Counted from the stretch's first letter, positions 7,856 through 17,468 are shown. The stretch: 64,000 nucleotides of DNA from an uncultured Verrucomicrobiota bacterium (GCA_903904685.1 CAIVDS010000045.1:1-64000); one strand, 5' to 3'. The notes: a model not told the origin generated them from the letters alone. Made by a program: numbers and translations.

Positions 7856-8788
7856 TCAGGCTTGGGTAAAATACCATGCGCGGAAGGCGGGTGGTATGAT
7901 GAGTTGGTCGAGCTGGGCGTCGAAAGTCTCGATGGGCGTCTTCACTTTTCCGGCGAGGGGCTTGAGATCGAGCGTGAGCGTGGCCTGGCGTTTGGACGCG
8001 GCGCGCGGATCGGCGGCGCGGGTCATGGCTTCGATGGGCGCGGCGGTTTCGCTCAACTTGAAATGGGCGCGGACGCGGCGGGCGATTTCAAGGCGCGAGA
8101 GGGCATCGGCACCGGCCCAATGATAAACGCCGCAGGCGTCGTTGCGCTCGAGGAGTTCAAGCATGAGGTCCGCGAGATTGGCGGCGGTGCAGGGCTGGCG
8201 GATTTCGTCGGAGAAGGCGCGAGGGGTCTTGCCGGCGGACCAGTCGGCGAAGAGGCGTTCGTGGAGGCTGCGCGTGCCGGAGAGGCTGTTGCCGGCAAGG
8301 AGCGGAGCGCGGAGGGTGATGGCGAACTCGGGCGCGGCGGCGTGGACGAGGCGTTCGCTTTCGAGTTTCTGGCGACCGTAGAGATTGATGGGTTTAGGGG
8401 AACTCTGAAGCGAGTAGGGCGTAGCGCTGGCGCCATCGAAGACCTGCTCGGAGGAGAGGTGGATGAACTTGGCGCTCAGGTGGTGGGCGAGGCGGGCGAG
8501 GGTGGCGGGGAGGGCTACGTTGAGGGCTTGGGCGCGGGCGGGGTCGGCATCGCACCGGGCAGGTTCCGCGACGGCGGCACAGTTGACAATGGCGTCGGGA
8601 AAGGTGTCGAGGATGGCGCTGGTGAGCGCGGCGTCATCGGTGAGATCGAGGGAGCGATTTTCGTTCACACCGGGAAGCGTGCCGACGAAGGCGCCGACGA
8701 TGCCGGTGACGTGGTGGCCGCGGCGGGAGGCGGCCTTGGCGAAGGCAGAACCGACAAAGCCGGAGGCGCCGGTGAGAAAGAGTTTCAT
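7856..8788 (-). CDS. RmlD-like NAD(P)-dependent sugar reductase/epimerase
   Basis: A 310-residue extended short-chain dehydrogenase. The Rossmann signature LFLTGASGFVGSAFAKAA is at residues 3-20. NCAAVAEPARCDADP and the dTDP-4-dehydrorhamnose-reductase-like stretch KFIHLSSEQVFDGAS then NLYGRQKLESERLV follow, the latter carrying the catalytic YxxxK. It most resembles RmlD-type reductases but no other rhamnose genes lie nearby, so the sugar substrate is unknown. The start is the ATG (MKLFLTG) whose first bases overlap the TGA of the SixA-like gene by 4 bp, indicating translational coupling. Confidence 0.82.
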   Translation of the reverse strand: MKLFLTGASGFVGSAFAKAASRRGHHVTGIVGAFVGTLPGVNENRSLDLTDDAALTSAILDTFPDAIVNCAAVAEPARCDADPARAQALNVALPATLARLAHHLSAKFIHLSSEQVFDGASATPYSLQSSPKPINLYGRQKLESERLVHAAAPEFAITLRAPLLAGNSLSGTRSLHERLFADWSAGKTPRAFSDEIRQPCTAANLADLMLELLERNDACGVYHWAGADALSRLEIARRVRAHFKLSETAAPIEAMTRAADPRAASKRQATLTLDLKPLAGKVKTPIETFDAQLDQLIIPPAFRAWYFTQA

Positions 8789-9291
8789 GGAGCGGCAGGC
8801 GGGAGAAGCTCTGGACAGATATGCCAGCAGGCGTGCCAACGCGGGCGACCGGTGCGTTTGTGGACATTGCCGCTGGGTTCGAGGGCGAGCACGGCGCCTT
8901 TTTTTAGTTCGAAGAGCGCGGGTTTGCGCTTGCCGCGCACCAAGAGCGAAGCGAGCGCGCTGAGATGCGGTTCGTGACCGACAAGGGCGAGGTTTTCACC
9001 GGTTGGAAAGGTTTCCAAGCGGTCGGCGATTTCCTCCGGTCCGTCATCGGGAAGCAGGCCGGGGGTTTCCAGAATCACGACGTCGAGATCGAGGCCATGC
9101 GCGAGGATGGAGGCGGTTTCCCGGGCGCGTTCGAGCGGGCTGTGCCAGAGCTGGGCGGGGTTGAGGGCGCGGTTGGCGTTCAACCAAGCGGCGAGGCGGG
9201 CGGCATCCGTTCGGCCGCGCGGGCTGAGGGGGCGCGAGGGGTTTTCCCCTTCGGTGACCGCATGAGTGTGGCGGATCAGGTAAAGACGCAT
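8785..9291 (-). CDS. SixA-type histidine phosphatase family protein
   Basis: A 168-residue histidine phosphatase of the short SixA branch. It opens with LYLIRHTHA (the RHG-like motif in its RHxHA form), followed by PLSPRGRTDAARLAAWL, WHSPLERARETASIL (second arginine) and LALVGHEPHLSALAS (second catalytic histidine). SixA enzymes remove phosphate from phosphohistidine, for example on histidine phosphotransfer proteins. A hybrid histidine kinase lies directly upstream, 9 bp away on the same strand, so a phosphorelay role is plausible but inferred. The stop overlaps the next start as ATGA. Confidence 0.88.
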   Translation of the reverse strand: MRLYLIRHTHAVTEGENPSRPLSPRGRTDAARLAAWLNANRALNPAQLWHSPLERARETASILAHGLDLDVVILETPGLLPDDGPEEIADRLETFPTGENLALVGHEPHLSALASLLVRGKRKPALFELKKGAVLALEPSGNVHKRTGRPRWHACWHICPELLPPAAP

Positions 9292-9299
9292 GAAGGTCG

Positions 9300-10910
9300 T
9301 CAGGAAGCCGTGGAAACTTGGCCCGTGTGATCGACTGCGCCTTGACCGTCGAGCAGGGAGCGCACGGCGCGGAGCAGCGAACTCAACGCATAGGGCTTGG
9401 TGAGTATGCCCTGGGATTTGGCGGGCAGGTCTTTAATTGCGGAGACCTCGGAGCCGCTGGTAAAGAGGACGCGCAAGGTTGGTTGAGAGGCGAGCAGCTG
9501 GCTGACAAATTTTTCGCCCGGCGCGCCGGCGCGGCCGGAGTCAATGACGAGCAGATCGACCGGCTTGCGATGGCGGCCGACGAGCTTGCGGGCCTGGGCG
9601 GAGGTGCCGGCGGCGAGCACGCGGTAGCCGTCGGCTGTGAGTATGCCCTCGACCATCTTGCAGACGACTGCGTCGGACTCGATCAGCATGATGGTTTCTC
9701 GGCCATGGGTGGAGGCGGCGGGCAGGGGCGCCGGCGGCGCGGCTTGTGCGTCGAGCGGCGCGTTGACTACGGGCAGGAAGATTTCAAACGTCGAGCCGCG
9801 GCCGGCGATGCTTTGCACGAGGATGTAGCCGCCGCTTTGCTGCACGACGCCGTAGACCAGAGCGAGGCCCAGACCGGTTCCCTTGCCTTGTTCCTTGGTG
9901 GTGAAAAACGGTTCGAAGAGGTGGGCCTTGGCTTCGTCGTCCATGCCGGCGCCGTTGTCGTTTACAGACAAGAGCACGTAGCGGCCGGGCGGCATGTCGG
10001 TCGCGCGCCGGTTGCGGCCAGCCTTGATCTCGCGGAACTCGGTGTGGATGGCAACGCGTCCGCCGGGGCTGAGGGCGTCGCGGGCGTTGATCGTGAGGTT
10101 GAGTAGAACCTGCTGAATTTGCGACGGATCAACGCGCACATGATCGGGGCTGGCATCAAGCGCTAGGGTGAGGGACTTGTCGGGCTGAAGGAGTTTAGAG
10201 AGGATGTCGGCGTTTTCCTGCACGAGCAGGTTGAGGCTCACAACCTTGGGGTCCAGTGCTTGGCGGCGGCTGAAGGCGAGGAGCTGGCGCACGAGTCCGG
10301 CGGCGTGGAGGCCGGCCCGGTGGATCTCGCCGATTTCGCGCCTGGCCTGGCGGGCCGCCATCGGCTTGCTGAGGAGGATTTCACAGTAGCCGTTGATGAC
10401 GGAGAGGAGGTTGTTGAAATCGTGAGCGACGCCGCCGGCGAGCCGGCCCACCGCGTCGAGCCGCTGGGTGTGAACCAATTCTTCCTGAAGCCGGCGCTGC
10501 CGGGTCATGTCACTGTAGGTGATCGTGACATGCGTGATGCGTCCGCGTGCATCGGACACGGGGCTGATAATCCAAGCGGTGTGAAGACGCCGTCCATGGT
10601 TGCAGGCAAGATAGCCCTCGCCGGTGAAGATACGCCCTTGGATCGGCCGGGCGAGCCAGCGTCGAAGGGCAGCGAGATGACTGCGGTCGATGTGGAGTTT
10701 CCCGTGCGGCAACCCTTGGAGCTCCTCGGCGGAAAAATCCGTCATGGTGCAAAAGCTCTGGTTGGCGAAGCGGATGACGAAGCCGTCGCGTTGCAAGCTG
10801 CGATCGGCCACCAGCACGCCTTTGCCGAGGCTGCCAAGGGCGTCCGCAAGCAGGCTGGCGGAAAGTCGCCTAGGCCGAGTGTGCTGGCGGGCTTTTTTTG
10901 TTTTTTTCAA
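9300..10910 (-). CDS. PAS-containing hybrid sensor histidine kinase
   Basis: A 536-residue soluble kinase with no membrane segment. A PAS-like domain lies at about residues 20-135 ([20 protein letters not shown], then [20 protein letters not shown]). The dimerisation/phosphoacceptor motif [18 protein letters not shown] puts the His near residue 162. The ATPase domain shows [23 protein letters not shown] and [15 protein letters not shown]. The C-terminal receiver domain (from about 403) has the acidic pair in MLIESDA, a candidate phospho-Asp in LLVIDSG (about 456) and the Lys in ILTKPYA. The start is a TTG overlapping the pdxH stop as TTGA; no closer ATG preserves the lysine-rich N-terminus. 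The output regulator is not in the window. Confidence 0.87.
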   Translation of the reverse strand: MKKTKKARQHTRPRRLSASLLADALGSLGKGVLVADRSLQRDGFVIRFANQSFCTMTDFSAEELQGLPHGKLHIDRSHLAALRRWLARPIQGRIFTGEGYLACNHGRRLHTAWIISPVSDARGRITHVTITYSDMTRQRRLQEELVHTQRLDAVGRLAGGVAHDFNNLLSVINGYCEILLSKPMAARQARREIGEIHRAGLHAAGLVRQLLAFSRRQALDPKVVSLNLLVQENADILSKLLQPDKSLTLALDASPDHVRVDPSQIQQVLLNLTINARDALSPGGRVAIHTEFREIKAGRNRRATDMPPGRYVLLSVNDNGAGMDDEAKAHLFEPFFTTKEQGKGTGLGLALVYGVVQQSGGYILVQSIAGRGSTFEIFLPVVNAPLDAQAAPPAPLPAASTHGRETIMLIESDAVVCKMVEGILTADGYRVLAAGTSAQARKLVGRHRKPVDLLVIDSGRAGAPGEKFVSQLLASQPTLRVLFTSGSEVSAIKDLPAKSQGILTKPYALSSLLRAVRSLLDGQGAVDHTGQVSTAS

Positions 10911-11545
10911 GGCGACAAGCGTTCGATGATCCAGTCGCCCGACTTTTCGCGACGAAAGCGTAGGCGATCATGCAGGCGGCTGCGCCGCCCCTGCCAAAAC
11001 TCCACGGATTCCGGGGAAACACGGTATCCGCCCCAGTTGGGCGGCATCGGCACTTCGGTGCCGGCGTATTTCTTTTCCAGGGCCTTCATGCCGTCTTCCA
11101 GCACGGCACGACCGTTGATGATGGAACTCTGCTGCGACACCCATGCGCCGAGCTGGTTGGCGCGCGGCCGTGAGTGGAAATAGGCTTCGCTTTCCTCGCG
11201 GGGCAGGCGGACGACCGCGCCTTCAACGATGACCTGCCGTTCAAGCGGCACCCACTGGAACAGCAGCGAGACGAAAGGATTTTCGGAAAGATCGCGGCCC
11301 TTGCGGCTGTCGTAGTTGGAGTAAAAAACGAAGCCGCGTCCGTCGAGGCCTTTGAGCAGGACGGTGCGTGACGAAGGCCGGCCCTCGCGCGTGGCGGTGG
11401 AGAGCGTCATGGCGTTGGGCTCGGCGATTTTTGCGGCCTCGGCTTCTTGGAACCATTTTTCGAACTGGCGGAAGGGGTTGCGCGCCAGGTCCTTTTCAAG
11501 GAGTCCGGCTAGGTTGTAGTCTTTGCGGAGATCGGCGAGGGGCAT
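10907..11545 (-). CDS. pdxH: Pyridoxamine 5'-phosphate oxidase
   Basis: A 212-residue FMN-dependent oxidase that makes pyridoxal 5'-phosphate from PNP or PMP in vitamin B6 metabolism. Signature stretches are LRKDYNLAGLLEKDLARNPF, AMTLSTATREGRPSSRTVLL, GFVFYSNYDSRKGRDL, VSLLFQWVPLERQV, the family motif ESEAYFHSRP, and the C-terminal VEFWQGRRSRLHDRLRFRRE (PNP_phzG_C). Length and all regions match the E. coli enzyme. The start MPLADLRK is preferred to an upstream GTG-type extension. The stop codon overlaps the TTG start of the kinase gene. Confidence 0.96.
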   Translation of the reverse strand: MPLADLRKDYNLAGLLEKDLARNPFRQFEKWFQEAEAAKIAEPNAMTLSTATREGRPSSRTVLLKGLDGRGFVFYSNYDSRKGRDLSENPFVSLLFQWVPLERQVIVEGAVVRLPREESEAYFHSRPRANQLGAWVSQQSSIINGRAVLEDGMKALEKKYAGTEVPMPPNWGGYRVSPESVEFWQGRRSRLHDRLRFRREKSGDWIIERLSP

Positions 11546-11657
11546 GGCGTGTGGCCGGAGAGTGTTCCGCGGCAGGCCGTCTGTCAAAAATCATCGCGTC
11601 AATTTGCTTATTCTTCGCTTCGCACCGACGGCCGAATCGGCTAACGTTGCCCAACCG

Positions 11658-12899
11658 ATGACTCCCGCCGCTTATCTCGACCATCATGCGCCTGATTTAA
11701 CCGCCTTGCTCCGGCGGTTGGTGCGCACGTCCACCGTCAATCCGCCCGGCGAAAACTACGATATGATCACCGCTTTGCTGGCGGATGAACTGACGCGGGC
11801 CGGGCTCAAGGCGCGGCGCTACACCGTGCCGTCGGCTTTGGTGAAAAAAACCTTGCCGCAAGAGCAGCTTGGGTTTTCGCGCTACAACGTCCTCGGCAAG
11901 CTCGCCGTGCGTGGTGCGAAGAAGACGATCCATTTCAACGCCCATTACGACGTGGTGCCGGTTTCCGGGATGTGGCGGCACGGCGGGGCGTTTTCCGGCA
12001 TGGTGGATCGCGGCTGGATTTACGGGCGCGGCACGGCCGACATGAAAGGCTCGCACGCCGCCCTGCTGCTGGCGTTGCGCGCGCTGCGCGCGACCGGCGT
12101 GACGCCGAGGATGAATGTCGAGGTCTCGTTCACCGCCGACGAGGAAACCGATTCCGCGCTCGGGGCCGGCTGGCTCGTCAGGCATGCGCCGATCAAGCCC
12201 GACTACGCCATCGTCATGGAAGGCGGCGAGGGCAATGCGGTGTGTTGCGGGCACAACGGCGTCGTCTGGCTCAACGTCACCGTGCATGGCCGCGCCGCCC
12301 ACGGCAGCGTACCGCACAAGGGCGTCAACGCCCTCGAAAAAATGGCGGCGCTCGTTCGCGCGCTCGACGGCCACAAGAAGCAGCTGGCGCGCCGCACGTT
12401 CGCCGCGCCCGACGGCAAGGTCATGCGGCCCACGCTGAACATCGGCGGCATCTTCTCCTCCGGCGAAGGCGGCAAGATCAACACCGTACCGGCGCTGGCG
12501 AGTTTTTCCATCGACCGGCGCGTGCTGGCCGTCGAGACGGTGGCGGCGGCCGAGCGCGAGTTGCGGGCGTTTCTCGCGGCGGCGGTGAGAAAAATCCCGC
12601 AGTGCCGCATCACGGCGCGCAAGGTATCGCACAACCACCCGACTTTCCATCGGCCGGCGCATCCGTTTTTCACCACGATGGCCGGCTGCGTAGAGCGCGT
12701 GCGGAGCGAAAAATCCGTCTTTCGGGTGTCCACCGGGTTTAACGACATGTATTTTTTTGCGGAAGAATTGAAAATTCCCACGCTCGGTTACGGACCGGGT
12801 GGGGACAACTGCCATGCGGTGGACGAACGCGCCTCGGTTAAGGAGCTTGTCGCCAGCGCTAAGATCTACGCGGAGCTGCTCACGACGTTCGCGGGGTGA
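11658..12899 (+). CDS. M20 family zinc peptidase/deacylase (ArgE/DapE-like)
   Basis: A 413-residue di-zinc hydrolase of the M20 family. Metal and catalytic positions are visible: HFNAHYDVVP (first His and Asp), YGRGTADMKG (bridging Asp), SFTADEETDS (catalytic Glu-Glu), IVMEGGEG (Glu position) and, at the C-terminus, YGPGGDNCHAVDE (last His). A lid/dimerisation domain lies between, with GRAAHGSVPHKGVNALEKMA. It could be an acetylornithine- or succinyl-diaminopimelate-type deacylase, or a peptidase; the substrate cannot be read from sequence. The start MTPAAYL is the first ATG compatible with the family; longer in-frame codons overlap the pdxH promoter region. Confidence 0.85.
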   Translation: MTPAAYLDHHAPDLTALLRRLVRTSTVNPPGENYDMITALLADELTRAGLKARRYTVPSALVKKTLPQEQLGFSRYNVLGKLAVRGAKKTIHFNAHYDVVPVSGMWRHGGAFSGMVDRGWIYGRGTADMKGSHAALLLALRALRATGVTPRMNVEVSFTADEETDSALGAGWLVRHAPIKPDYAIVMEGGEGNAVCCGHNGVVWLNVTVHGRAAHGSVPHKGVNALEKMAALVRALDGHKKQLARRTFAAPDGKVMRPTLNIGGIFSSGEGGKINTVPALASFSIDRRVLAVETVAAAERELRAFLAAAVRKIPQCRITARKVSHNHPTFHRPAHPFFTTMAGCVERVRSEKSVFRVSTGFNDMYFFAEELKIPTLGYGPGGDNCHAVDERASVKELVASAKIYAELLTTFAG

Positions 12900-12974
12900 T
12901 GACGGATTGAGCCTTGGTCGCGGCATAAAATCGTTCTCGTTCTCCGCTTTCCGATGCGCAACCATGGGGTTTCA

Positions 12975-13793
12975 ATGACGGCGCCGCTACTTTACGAATC
13001 CCACTGCCATACGCCGCTCTGCGGACACGCCTTCGGCGAGCCCGAGGATTATGCGGCAGTGGCGGAGCAACGCGGGTTGAAGGGTATTATTTTCACCTGT
13101 CATGCGCCGTTGCCTGATGGGCTTTCGAACGAGGTGCGCATGGCGCCGGAAGAGTGGAGCACGTATGTCGCGATGGTGGCGCGGGCGCGGGAGAAGTTCG
13201 CCGGGCGCGTGGATGTGCGGCTGGGCCTTGAGAGCGATTTCTACCCCGGGGTGGAGGCGTGGTTGGAGGAGTTGCACGCCAGTGCGCCACTCAACCATGT
13301 GCTCGGTTCGGTGCACATGCAGATATCATTTTACCGGCAGCGGTATTACCGGGGCGACATGTTCGCCTATCAGCAGCTTTATTTTGAGCATCTCGCGCTG
13401 GCGGCGGAGACGGGGCTTTTCGACACGCTCGCGCATCCCGATCTCGTGAAAAACGAGTCGCCAAAGGAGTGGGATTTCGCGCGCATCAAGCCTTACATAG
13501 AGCGGGCGCTTGACCGCATCGCCGCGACCGGCGTGGCGATGGAGCTGAATACCAGCGGGGTGAACAAGGCGCTGCCCGAGATAAACCCCGGCCGCGCCCA
13601 GCTCGCGCTCATGCTTGAACGGGGCATACCCGTCGTGATCGGGGCCGACGCGCATACGCCGCAGCGTGTGGGCGACGGCTACGCGCAGGCGTTGCGCACG
13701 TTGAGGGAGGTGGGCTACGCGGAGGTGAGCACTTTCCTCGATCGGAAGCGCCATTCGGTTCCCATCGCCAAGGCGCTGGCCTCGCTTCGCTAA
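12975..13793 (+). CDS. PHP-domain histidinol-phosphatase-like protein
   Basis: A 272-residue PHP phosphoesterase resembling the HisJ/HisK-type histidinol-phosphatases of histidine biosynthesis. The metal-binding motifs are intact: ESHCHTPLCGH, IIFTCHAP, LGLESDFYPG, LGSVHM, DTLAHPDLV, and IGADAHTPQRVGDGY near the C-terminus. The start at MTAPLLYESH is chosen because family members begin just before the first HxH motif; an in-frame ATG 21 bp upstream is possible. It is 75 bp after the M20 gene on the same strand. No other his genes are in the window, so the exact phosphate substrate remains open. Confidence 0.85.
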   Translation: MTAPLLYESHCHTPLCGHAFGEPEDYAAVAEQRGLKGIIFTCHAPLPDGLSNEVRMAPEEWSTYVAMVARAREKFAGRVDVRLGLESDFYPGVEAWLEELHASAPLNHVLGSVHMQISFYRQRYYRGDMFAYQQLYFEHLALAAETGLFDTLAHPDLVKNESPKEWDFARIKPYIERALDRIAATGVAMELNTSGVNKALPEINPGRAQLALMLERGIPVVIGADAHTPQRVGDGYAQALRTLREVGYAEVSTFLDRKRHSVPIAKALASLR

Positions 13794-13848
13794 CGCGGCT
13801 TGGCATGAAATAACTGTCCTTTGCGCGGCCAAACCGTATCTCGGCTTC

Positions 13849-14943
13849 ATGGCTGCCGCGCCGCTTAATCTCCACGATTTCACCCGATCCGAGCTCGTCG
13901 CTCTCGTGGGCGCGTGGGATTTGAGCCCGGTGCACGCCACGCGGTTGTGGAACTACCTTTATTACGAGCGGGTGGACAACTTCGCCGCGATGAACGAGCT
14001 GCCGGTTCGCCTGCGCAAGCGCCTTGAGTCGGAGACGACGCTTGGCCGCCTGCCTGTTGCGCGCGAAACGCATTCATCCGACGGCTTCACTCGCAAATAC
14101 CTGCTCGCGCTCACCGACGGCCACCGCATCGAAACCGTGCTCATGCGCTATACCGGACGCACAACCGCCTGCGTGAGTTCGCAGGTCGGTTGCGCGATGG
14201 GCTGCGTGTTCTGCGCCACCGGGCAGATGGGTTACACGCGGCACCTCACCGCCGGCGAGATCGTCGCGCAGGCCGTGCATGTGGATCGCGTTCTGCGCTC
14301 CACCGCCGCCGAAACGCCCGCGCTGGCCGAGGCCGGCCACGAGTCTCCCCACCACCGGCACGAGCGCCTGCGCAATATCGTCCTCATGGGTATGGGCGAG
14401 CCGTTGCACAACTACGACGCGGTCATGAAGGCCATCGACATCCTGCGCGATCCTTCGGGCATGGCGCTCGGCGCGAAAAAAATCTCCCTCAGCACCGTCG
14501 GCGTCGTGCCCGGCATCATCCGCCTGGCGGACGAGCGGCGGCCGTTTCATCTTGCCGTGTCGTTGCACGGTGCGACCCAGGCCGAACGCCTGGCGCTGGT
14601 GCCGGCCGCACGGGCTTGGCCGCTCGACCTGCTCATGGAGGCGTGCCGCTACTACGTCACGAAACTTGAACGCCGGATTTTCTTCGAGTGGACGCTTATC
14701 GAGGGGAAAAACGACAGTCTCGGCCAGGCTCACGCGGTGGGCTCATTGCTCAAAGGGATGCCGGCGCAGGTGAATCTGATACCGCTCAATCCAACGGCTG
14801 GATACACGGGTGTTCCCGGTCATCAAATGGCGGCGCGCCGGTTCCAGGAGATCCTCGCCGGTTATGGTTTGCCCAGCACGGTGCGTCAGCGGCGCGGCAT
14901 CGATATCGGCGCCGGCTGCGGACAACTCGCGGTGGCAGAGTGA
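13849..14943 (+). CDS. rlmN: 23S rRNA (adenine-C2)-methyltransferase RlmN
   Basis: A 364-residue radical-SAM enzyme that methylates A2503 of 23S rRNA and A37 of some tRNAs. The cluster-binding CxxxCxxC is in GCAMGCVFCATGQMG. Family stretches are VSSQVGCAMGC, RNIVLMGMGEPLHNYD, KISLSTVGVVPGI, HLAVSLHGATQAERL, FFEWTLIEGKND and the C-terminal RRGIDIGAGCGQL carrying the catalytic resolving cysteine. The N-terminal accessory domain (LWNYLYYERVDNFAAMNELP) is present and length is normal. It starts at an ATG 55 bp after the PHP gene and may be co-transcribed. Confidence 0.97.
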   Translation: MAAAPLNLHDFTRSELVALVGAWDLSPVHATRLWNYLYYERVDNFAAMNELPVRLRKRLESETTLGRLPVARETHSSDGFTRKYLLALTDGHRIETVLMRYTGRTTACVSSQVGCAMGCVFCATGQMGYTRHLTAGEIVAQAVHVDRVLRSTAAETPALAEAGHESPHHRHERLRNIVLMGMGEPLHNYDAVMKAIDILRDPSGMALGAKKISLSTVGVVPGIIRLADERRPFHLAVSLHGATQAERLALVPAARAWPLDLLMEACRYYVTKLERRIFFEWTLIEGKNDSLGQAHAVGSLLKGMPAQVNLIPLNPTAGYTGVPGHQMAARRFQEILAGYGLPSTVRQRRGIDIGAGCGQLAVAE

Positions 14944-14961
14944 GTCCGGCTGGTTGGCCGC

Positions 14962-15966
14962 TCAGTTTTCCGTCGGCGCCTTGACGGTCTCGCCCAGCGA
15001 GCCGGGCGCGACATCGGTGCGCACTTTCAGCGTGGCGAGGACTTTGGGGACGTAGAGGCGCGTCTCGGTGGAAAGCGCATCGGCGATGCCGGCGAACGTT
15101 TTCGCTTCGCTGCCTTTCAAGGCGCGGCCGACGCGGCCTTCGCCGGCGTTGTAGGCGGCGAGCGCGAGCGGCCATGAATCGAAGCGGTCGTGCAGCGCAT
15201 GCAGCAGCTTGGCGGCGGCGTGCGCGCTTTTCGCCGGATCGGTGCGGTTGTCGAAGGGAAACAGGCTCAATCCCTGCGCACGCGCCGTGTCCGGCATGAG
15301 TTGAAACATCCCGCGCGCGCCCGCCGGGCTGCGGGCATTGGGGTTGAAGGTCGATTCCGTCTCGGCCAGCCACGCGAGTTCGACTGGAACGCCCTCTGCG
15401 GCGAACGCTTTTTTCAAATCCGGCAAGAATTCGTCGGCCCGGGGTGGACGGGGACGGTCACGCAGGCGGCCGACCCAGAGATCGTAAAGCGGAACGATGT
15501 TCGCCGCCGAGACGATCGGCGGCGTTGGCCCGCCTTGCGGCTTGGGCGGGACGCTGGGTTGCGGGGCGGGCTTGGTTGGTGGCAACTTTTGCGCTTCCTT
15601 GGCTATTTCGATTTCGTCGAGACGATCGGCCAGCCAGTCGGCGTAGTCCTGATAATCGGGCAGGGTGCGTAACGCGGCGAGCGCCGCCTTCGCCTCCGGT
15701 TCGTAGGCGGCGAGGTCGGCGAGCGAACCGGTTCGGCGGGTTTTTTCGAGCCGGGCGAAAAATTCGTCCCATCTTTCGCGGGTGGGAAACTCGAACTGTT
15801 CCTTGATTTCGGGAGGCGCGTAGGTGTCGAACAGCGCCTTGCCTTGCGCGAAAAGATCGTCGTCCGACATGGTTGTCGTCGGTGCGGGCGCGGGAGTTCC
15901 TGCGAAAGCCGTGCCGGCGGTCAGCAGGGCGACGAGGCGGAGGGGAGTGCGGACAACGGAGTTCAC
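14962..15966 (-). CDS. Periplasmic lytic transglycosylase (SLT domain)
   Basis: A 334-residue exported peptidoglycan lyase. The N-terminal signal is LVALLTAGTAFAGTPAPAP. A proline-rich linker (KPAPQPSVPPKPQGGPTPP) precedes the SLT domain at about residues 195-330. The catalytic Glu is in LAETESTFNPNARSPAGA, followed by RGMFQLMPDTARAQGL and ALAAYNAGEGRVGRAL, all standard family-1 motifs. It cleaves murein glycan strands with formation of anhydro-muramic ends. It is transcribed divergently from miaB and convergently with rlmN, and is probably monocistronic. Confidence 0.92.
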   Translation of the reverse strand: MNSVVRTPLRLVALLTAGTAFAGTPAPAPTTTMSDDDLFAQGKALFDTYAPPEIKEQFEFPTRERWDEFFARLEKTRRTGSLADLAAYEPEAKAALAALRTLPDYQDYADWLADRLDEIEIAKEAQKLPPTKPAPQPSVPPKPQGGPTPPIVSAANIVPLYDLWVGRLRDRPRPPRADEFLPDLKKAFAAEGVPVELAWLAETESTFNPNARSPAGARGMFQLMPDTARAQGLSLFPFDNRTDPAKSAHAAAKLLHALHDRFDSWPLALAAYNAGEGRVGRALKGSEAKTFAGIADALSTETRLYVPKVLATLKVRTDVAPGSLGETVKAPTEN

Positions 15967-16076
15967 CGGTAGATTGGACCTGGATTAAGCCTATTGGTGG
16001 CAGTCGGCGGGGCGAGCCCCGACCGCTTTCCCGTTTGACCCTCCTTCTGGCGTGCGTAGTTAAAGCCCTCTCTCGG

Positions 16077-17450
16077 ATGAATCGGGTCTATATCAAAACC
16101 TACGGGTGCCAGATGAACGAGCGCGACAGCGATGCCGTCGCGGCGATGCTTCGCGCCCGCGGTTATCGCATCGTACAGGATGAGAACGCGTGCGACATCA
16201 TGCTGCTCAACACCTGTTCCGTCCGCGACGCCGCCGAGCAGAAGGCCATCGGCAAGGCCGGCTACGTCTCCCATCGCAAGAAGCACCAGCCCGACTTCGT
16301 CCTCGGCATCCTCGGCTGTATAGCGCAGAACCGCGGCGCCGAGCTTTTGGACAAGCTGCCCGACGTGGACCTGATCGTGGGCACGCAGAAATTTCACCAG
16401 GTCCCCGGCTACCTCGACAACCTCCGCGCCGCGCGCGAGGCCGGCGTACCCATCGGCGAGACGATCATCGACATCGCCGAGGAGGCCGGGTCGCAAAACA
16501 CGATTAAAGACCATTTCGTCTCCGAAGATGCCGCGCCGCAGGTCAACGCCTTCGTCTCGATCCAGCAGGGCTGCAACATGGACTGCCATTTTTGCATCGT
16601 CCCGAAGACGCGCGGCGACGAACGCTCGCGTCCGATGGACGAAATCGTCGCCGAGTGCGAGACGCTGGCTCGCCGTGGCGTGAAGGAGATCACGCTTCTC
16701 GGTCAGATCGTCACCAGCTATGGACGCCGCGACTACGCTCACACCGCCGGCGTGTCGCCTTTCGTGCAGCTCATCGAAAAAGTCCACGCCATCGACGGTA
16801 TCGAGCGCATTCGCTTCACCTCGCCGCATCCGCGGGGGTTCAAGGAGGACCTCGTCGAGGCTTACGGACGTCTCCCCAAGCTCTGCGAATACGTCCACCT
16901 GCCCATGCAGAGCGGGAGCAACCGCATCCTGAAGGCGATGAACCGCCCTTACTCCCGCGAGCGCTACAAGGAGATCGTGGACGCGCTCCGCGCCGTTCGG
17001 CCCGACATGTATTTCTCGACTGACATCATCGTGGGTTTCCCCGGCGAGACCGACGAGGAGTTTGAGCAGACGCGCGAACTGTTCGAAGCGTGCAACTACG
17101 ACATGGCCTACATCTTCAAGTACTCCATCCGCAGCGGCACGCCGGCGGCGGAACTTGGCGACCAGATCCTCGACGAAGTGAAGGAACGCCGCAATCAGGT
17201 GCTCCTTGATATCCTCCGCAAAAACTCCGAACGCCGTAACGCTATCCTGCTCGGCACCGTTGAGGAAGTGCTGGTCGAAGGTCCGGACAAGAACGGCCTG
17301 CGCTTCACCGGCCGCACGCGCGGCAACCGCGTCACGGTCTTCGATGCCGACCCGCGTCTCGTGGGCCGGCTTGTTCCCCTCAAGATTGATCGCGCCAGTG
17401 TGAGCACGCTTTACGGCGAGTTGCAGCTCGCGGGAGTCGAGAGCGATTAA
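16077..17450 (+). CDS. miaB: tRNA-2-methylthio-N6-dimethylallyladenosine synthase MiaB
   Basis: A 457-residue methylthiotransferase acting on i6A37 of tRNAs. The N-terminal UPF0004 domain binds one cluster through cysteines in TYGCQMNERDSD, LLNTCSVRDAAEQK and LGCIAQ. The radical-SAM CxxxCxxC is in QQGCNMDCHFCIVPKTRG. A C-terminal TRAM domain (LVEGPDKNGLRFTGRTRGN through the last strand) ends the protein. The ATG for MNRVYIKTYG is preferred; the upstream open frame runs antisense through the transglycosylase 5' end and is unlike the family. It is followed 18 bp later by the small membrane-protein gene and then gmk. Confidence 0.97.
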   Translation: MNRVYIKTYGCQMNERDSDAVAAMLRARGYRIVQDENACDIMLLNTCSVRDAAEQKAIGKAGYVSHRKKHQPDFVLGILGCIAQNRGAELLDKLPDVDLIVGTQKFHQVPGYLDNLRAAREAGVPIGETIIDIAEEAGSQNTIKDHFVSEDAAPQVNAFVSIQQGCNMDCHFCIVPKTRGDERSRPMDEIVAECETLARRGVKEITLLGQIVTSYGRRDYAHTAGVSPFVQLIEKVHAIDGIERIRFTSPHPRGFKEDLVEAYGRLPKLCEYVHLPMQSGSNRILKAMNRPYSRERYKEIVDALRAVRPDMYFSTDIIVGFPGETDEEFEQTRELFEACNYDMAYIFKYSIRSGTPAAELGDQILDEVKERRNQVLLDILRKNSERRNAILLGTVEEVLVEGPDKNGLRFTGRTRGNRVTVFDADPRLVGRLVPLKIDRASVSTLYGELQLAGVESD

Positions 17451-17468
17451 CAGAATAATTTCACAAAC

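Noticed and set aside
7790..8977. 395-codon plus-strand open frame
   Set aside because: Spans three coupled minus-strand genes and is Gly-rich without motifs.
11697..12965. 422-codon minus-strand open frame opposite the M20 gene
   Set aside because: Shadow of a gene with all M20 metal-binding motifs.
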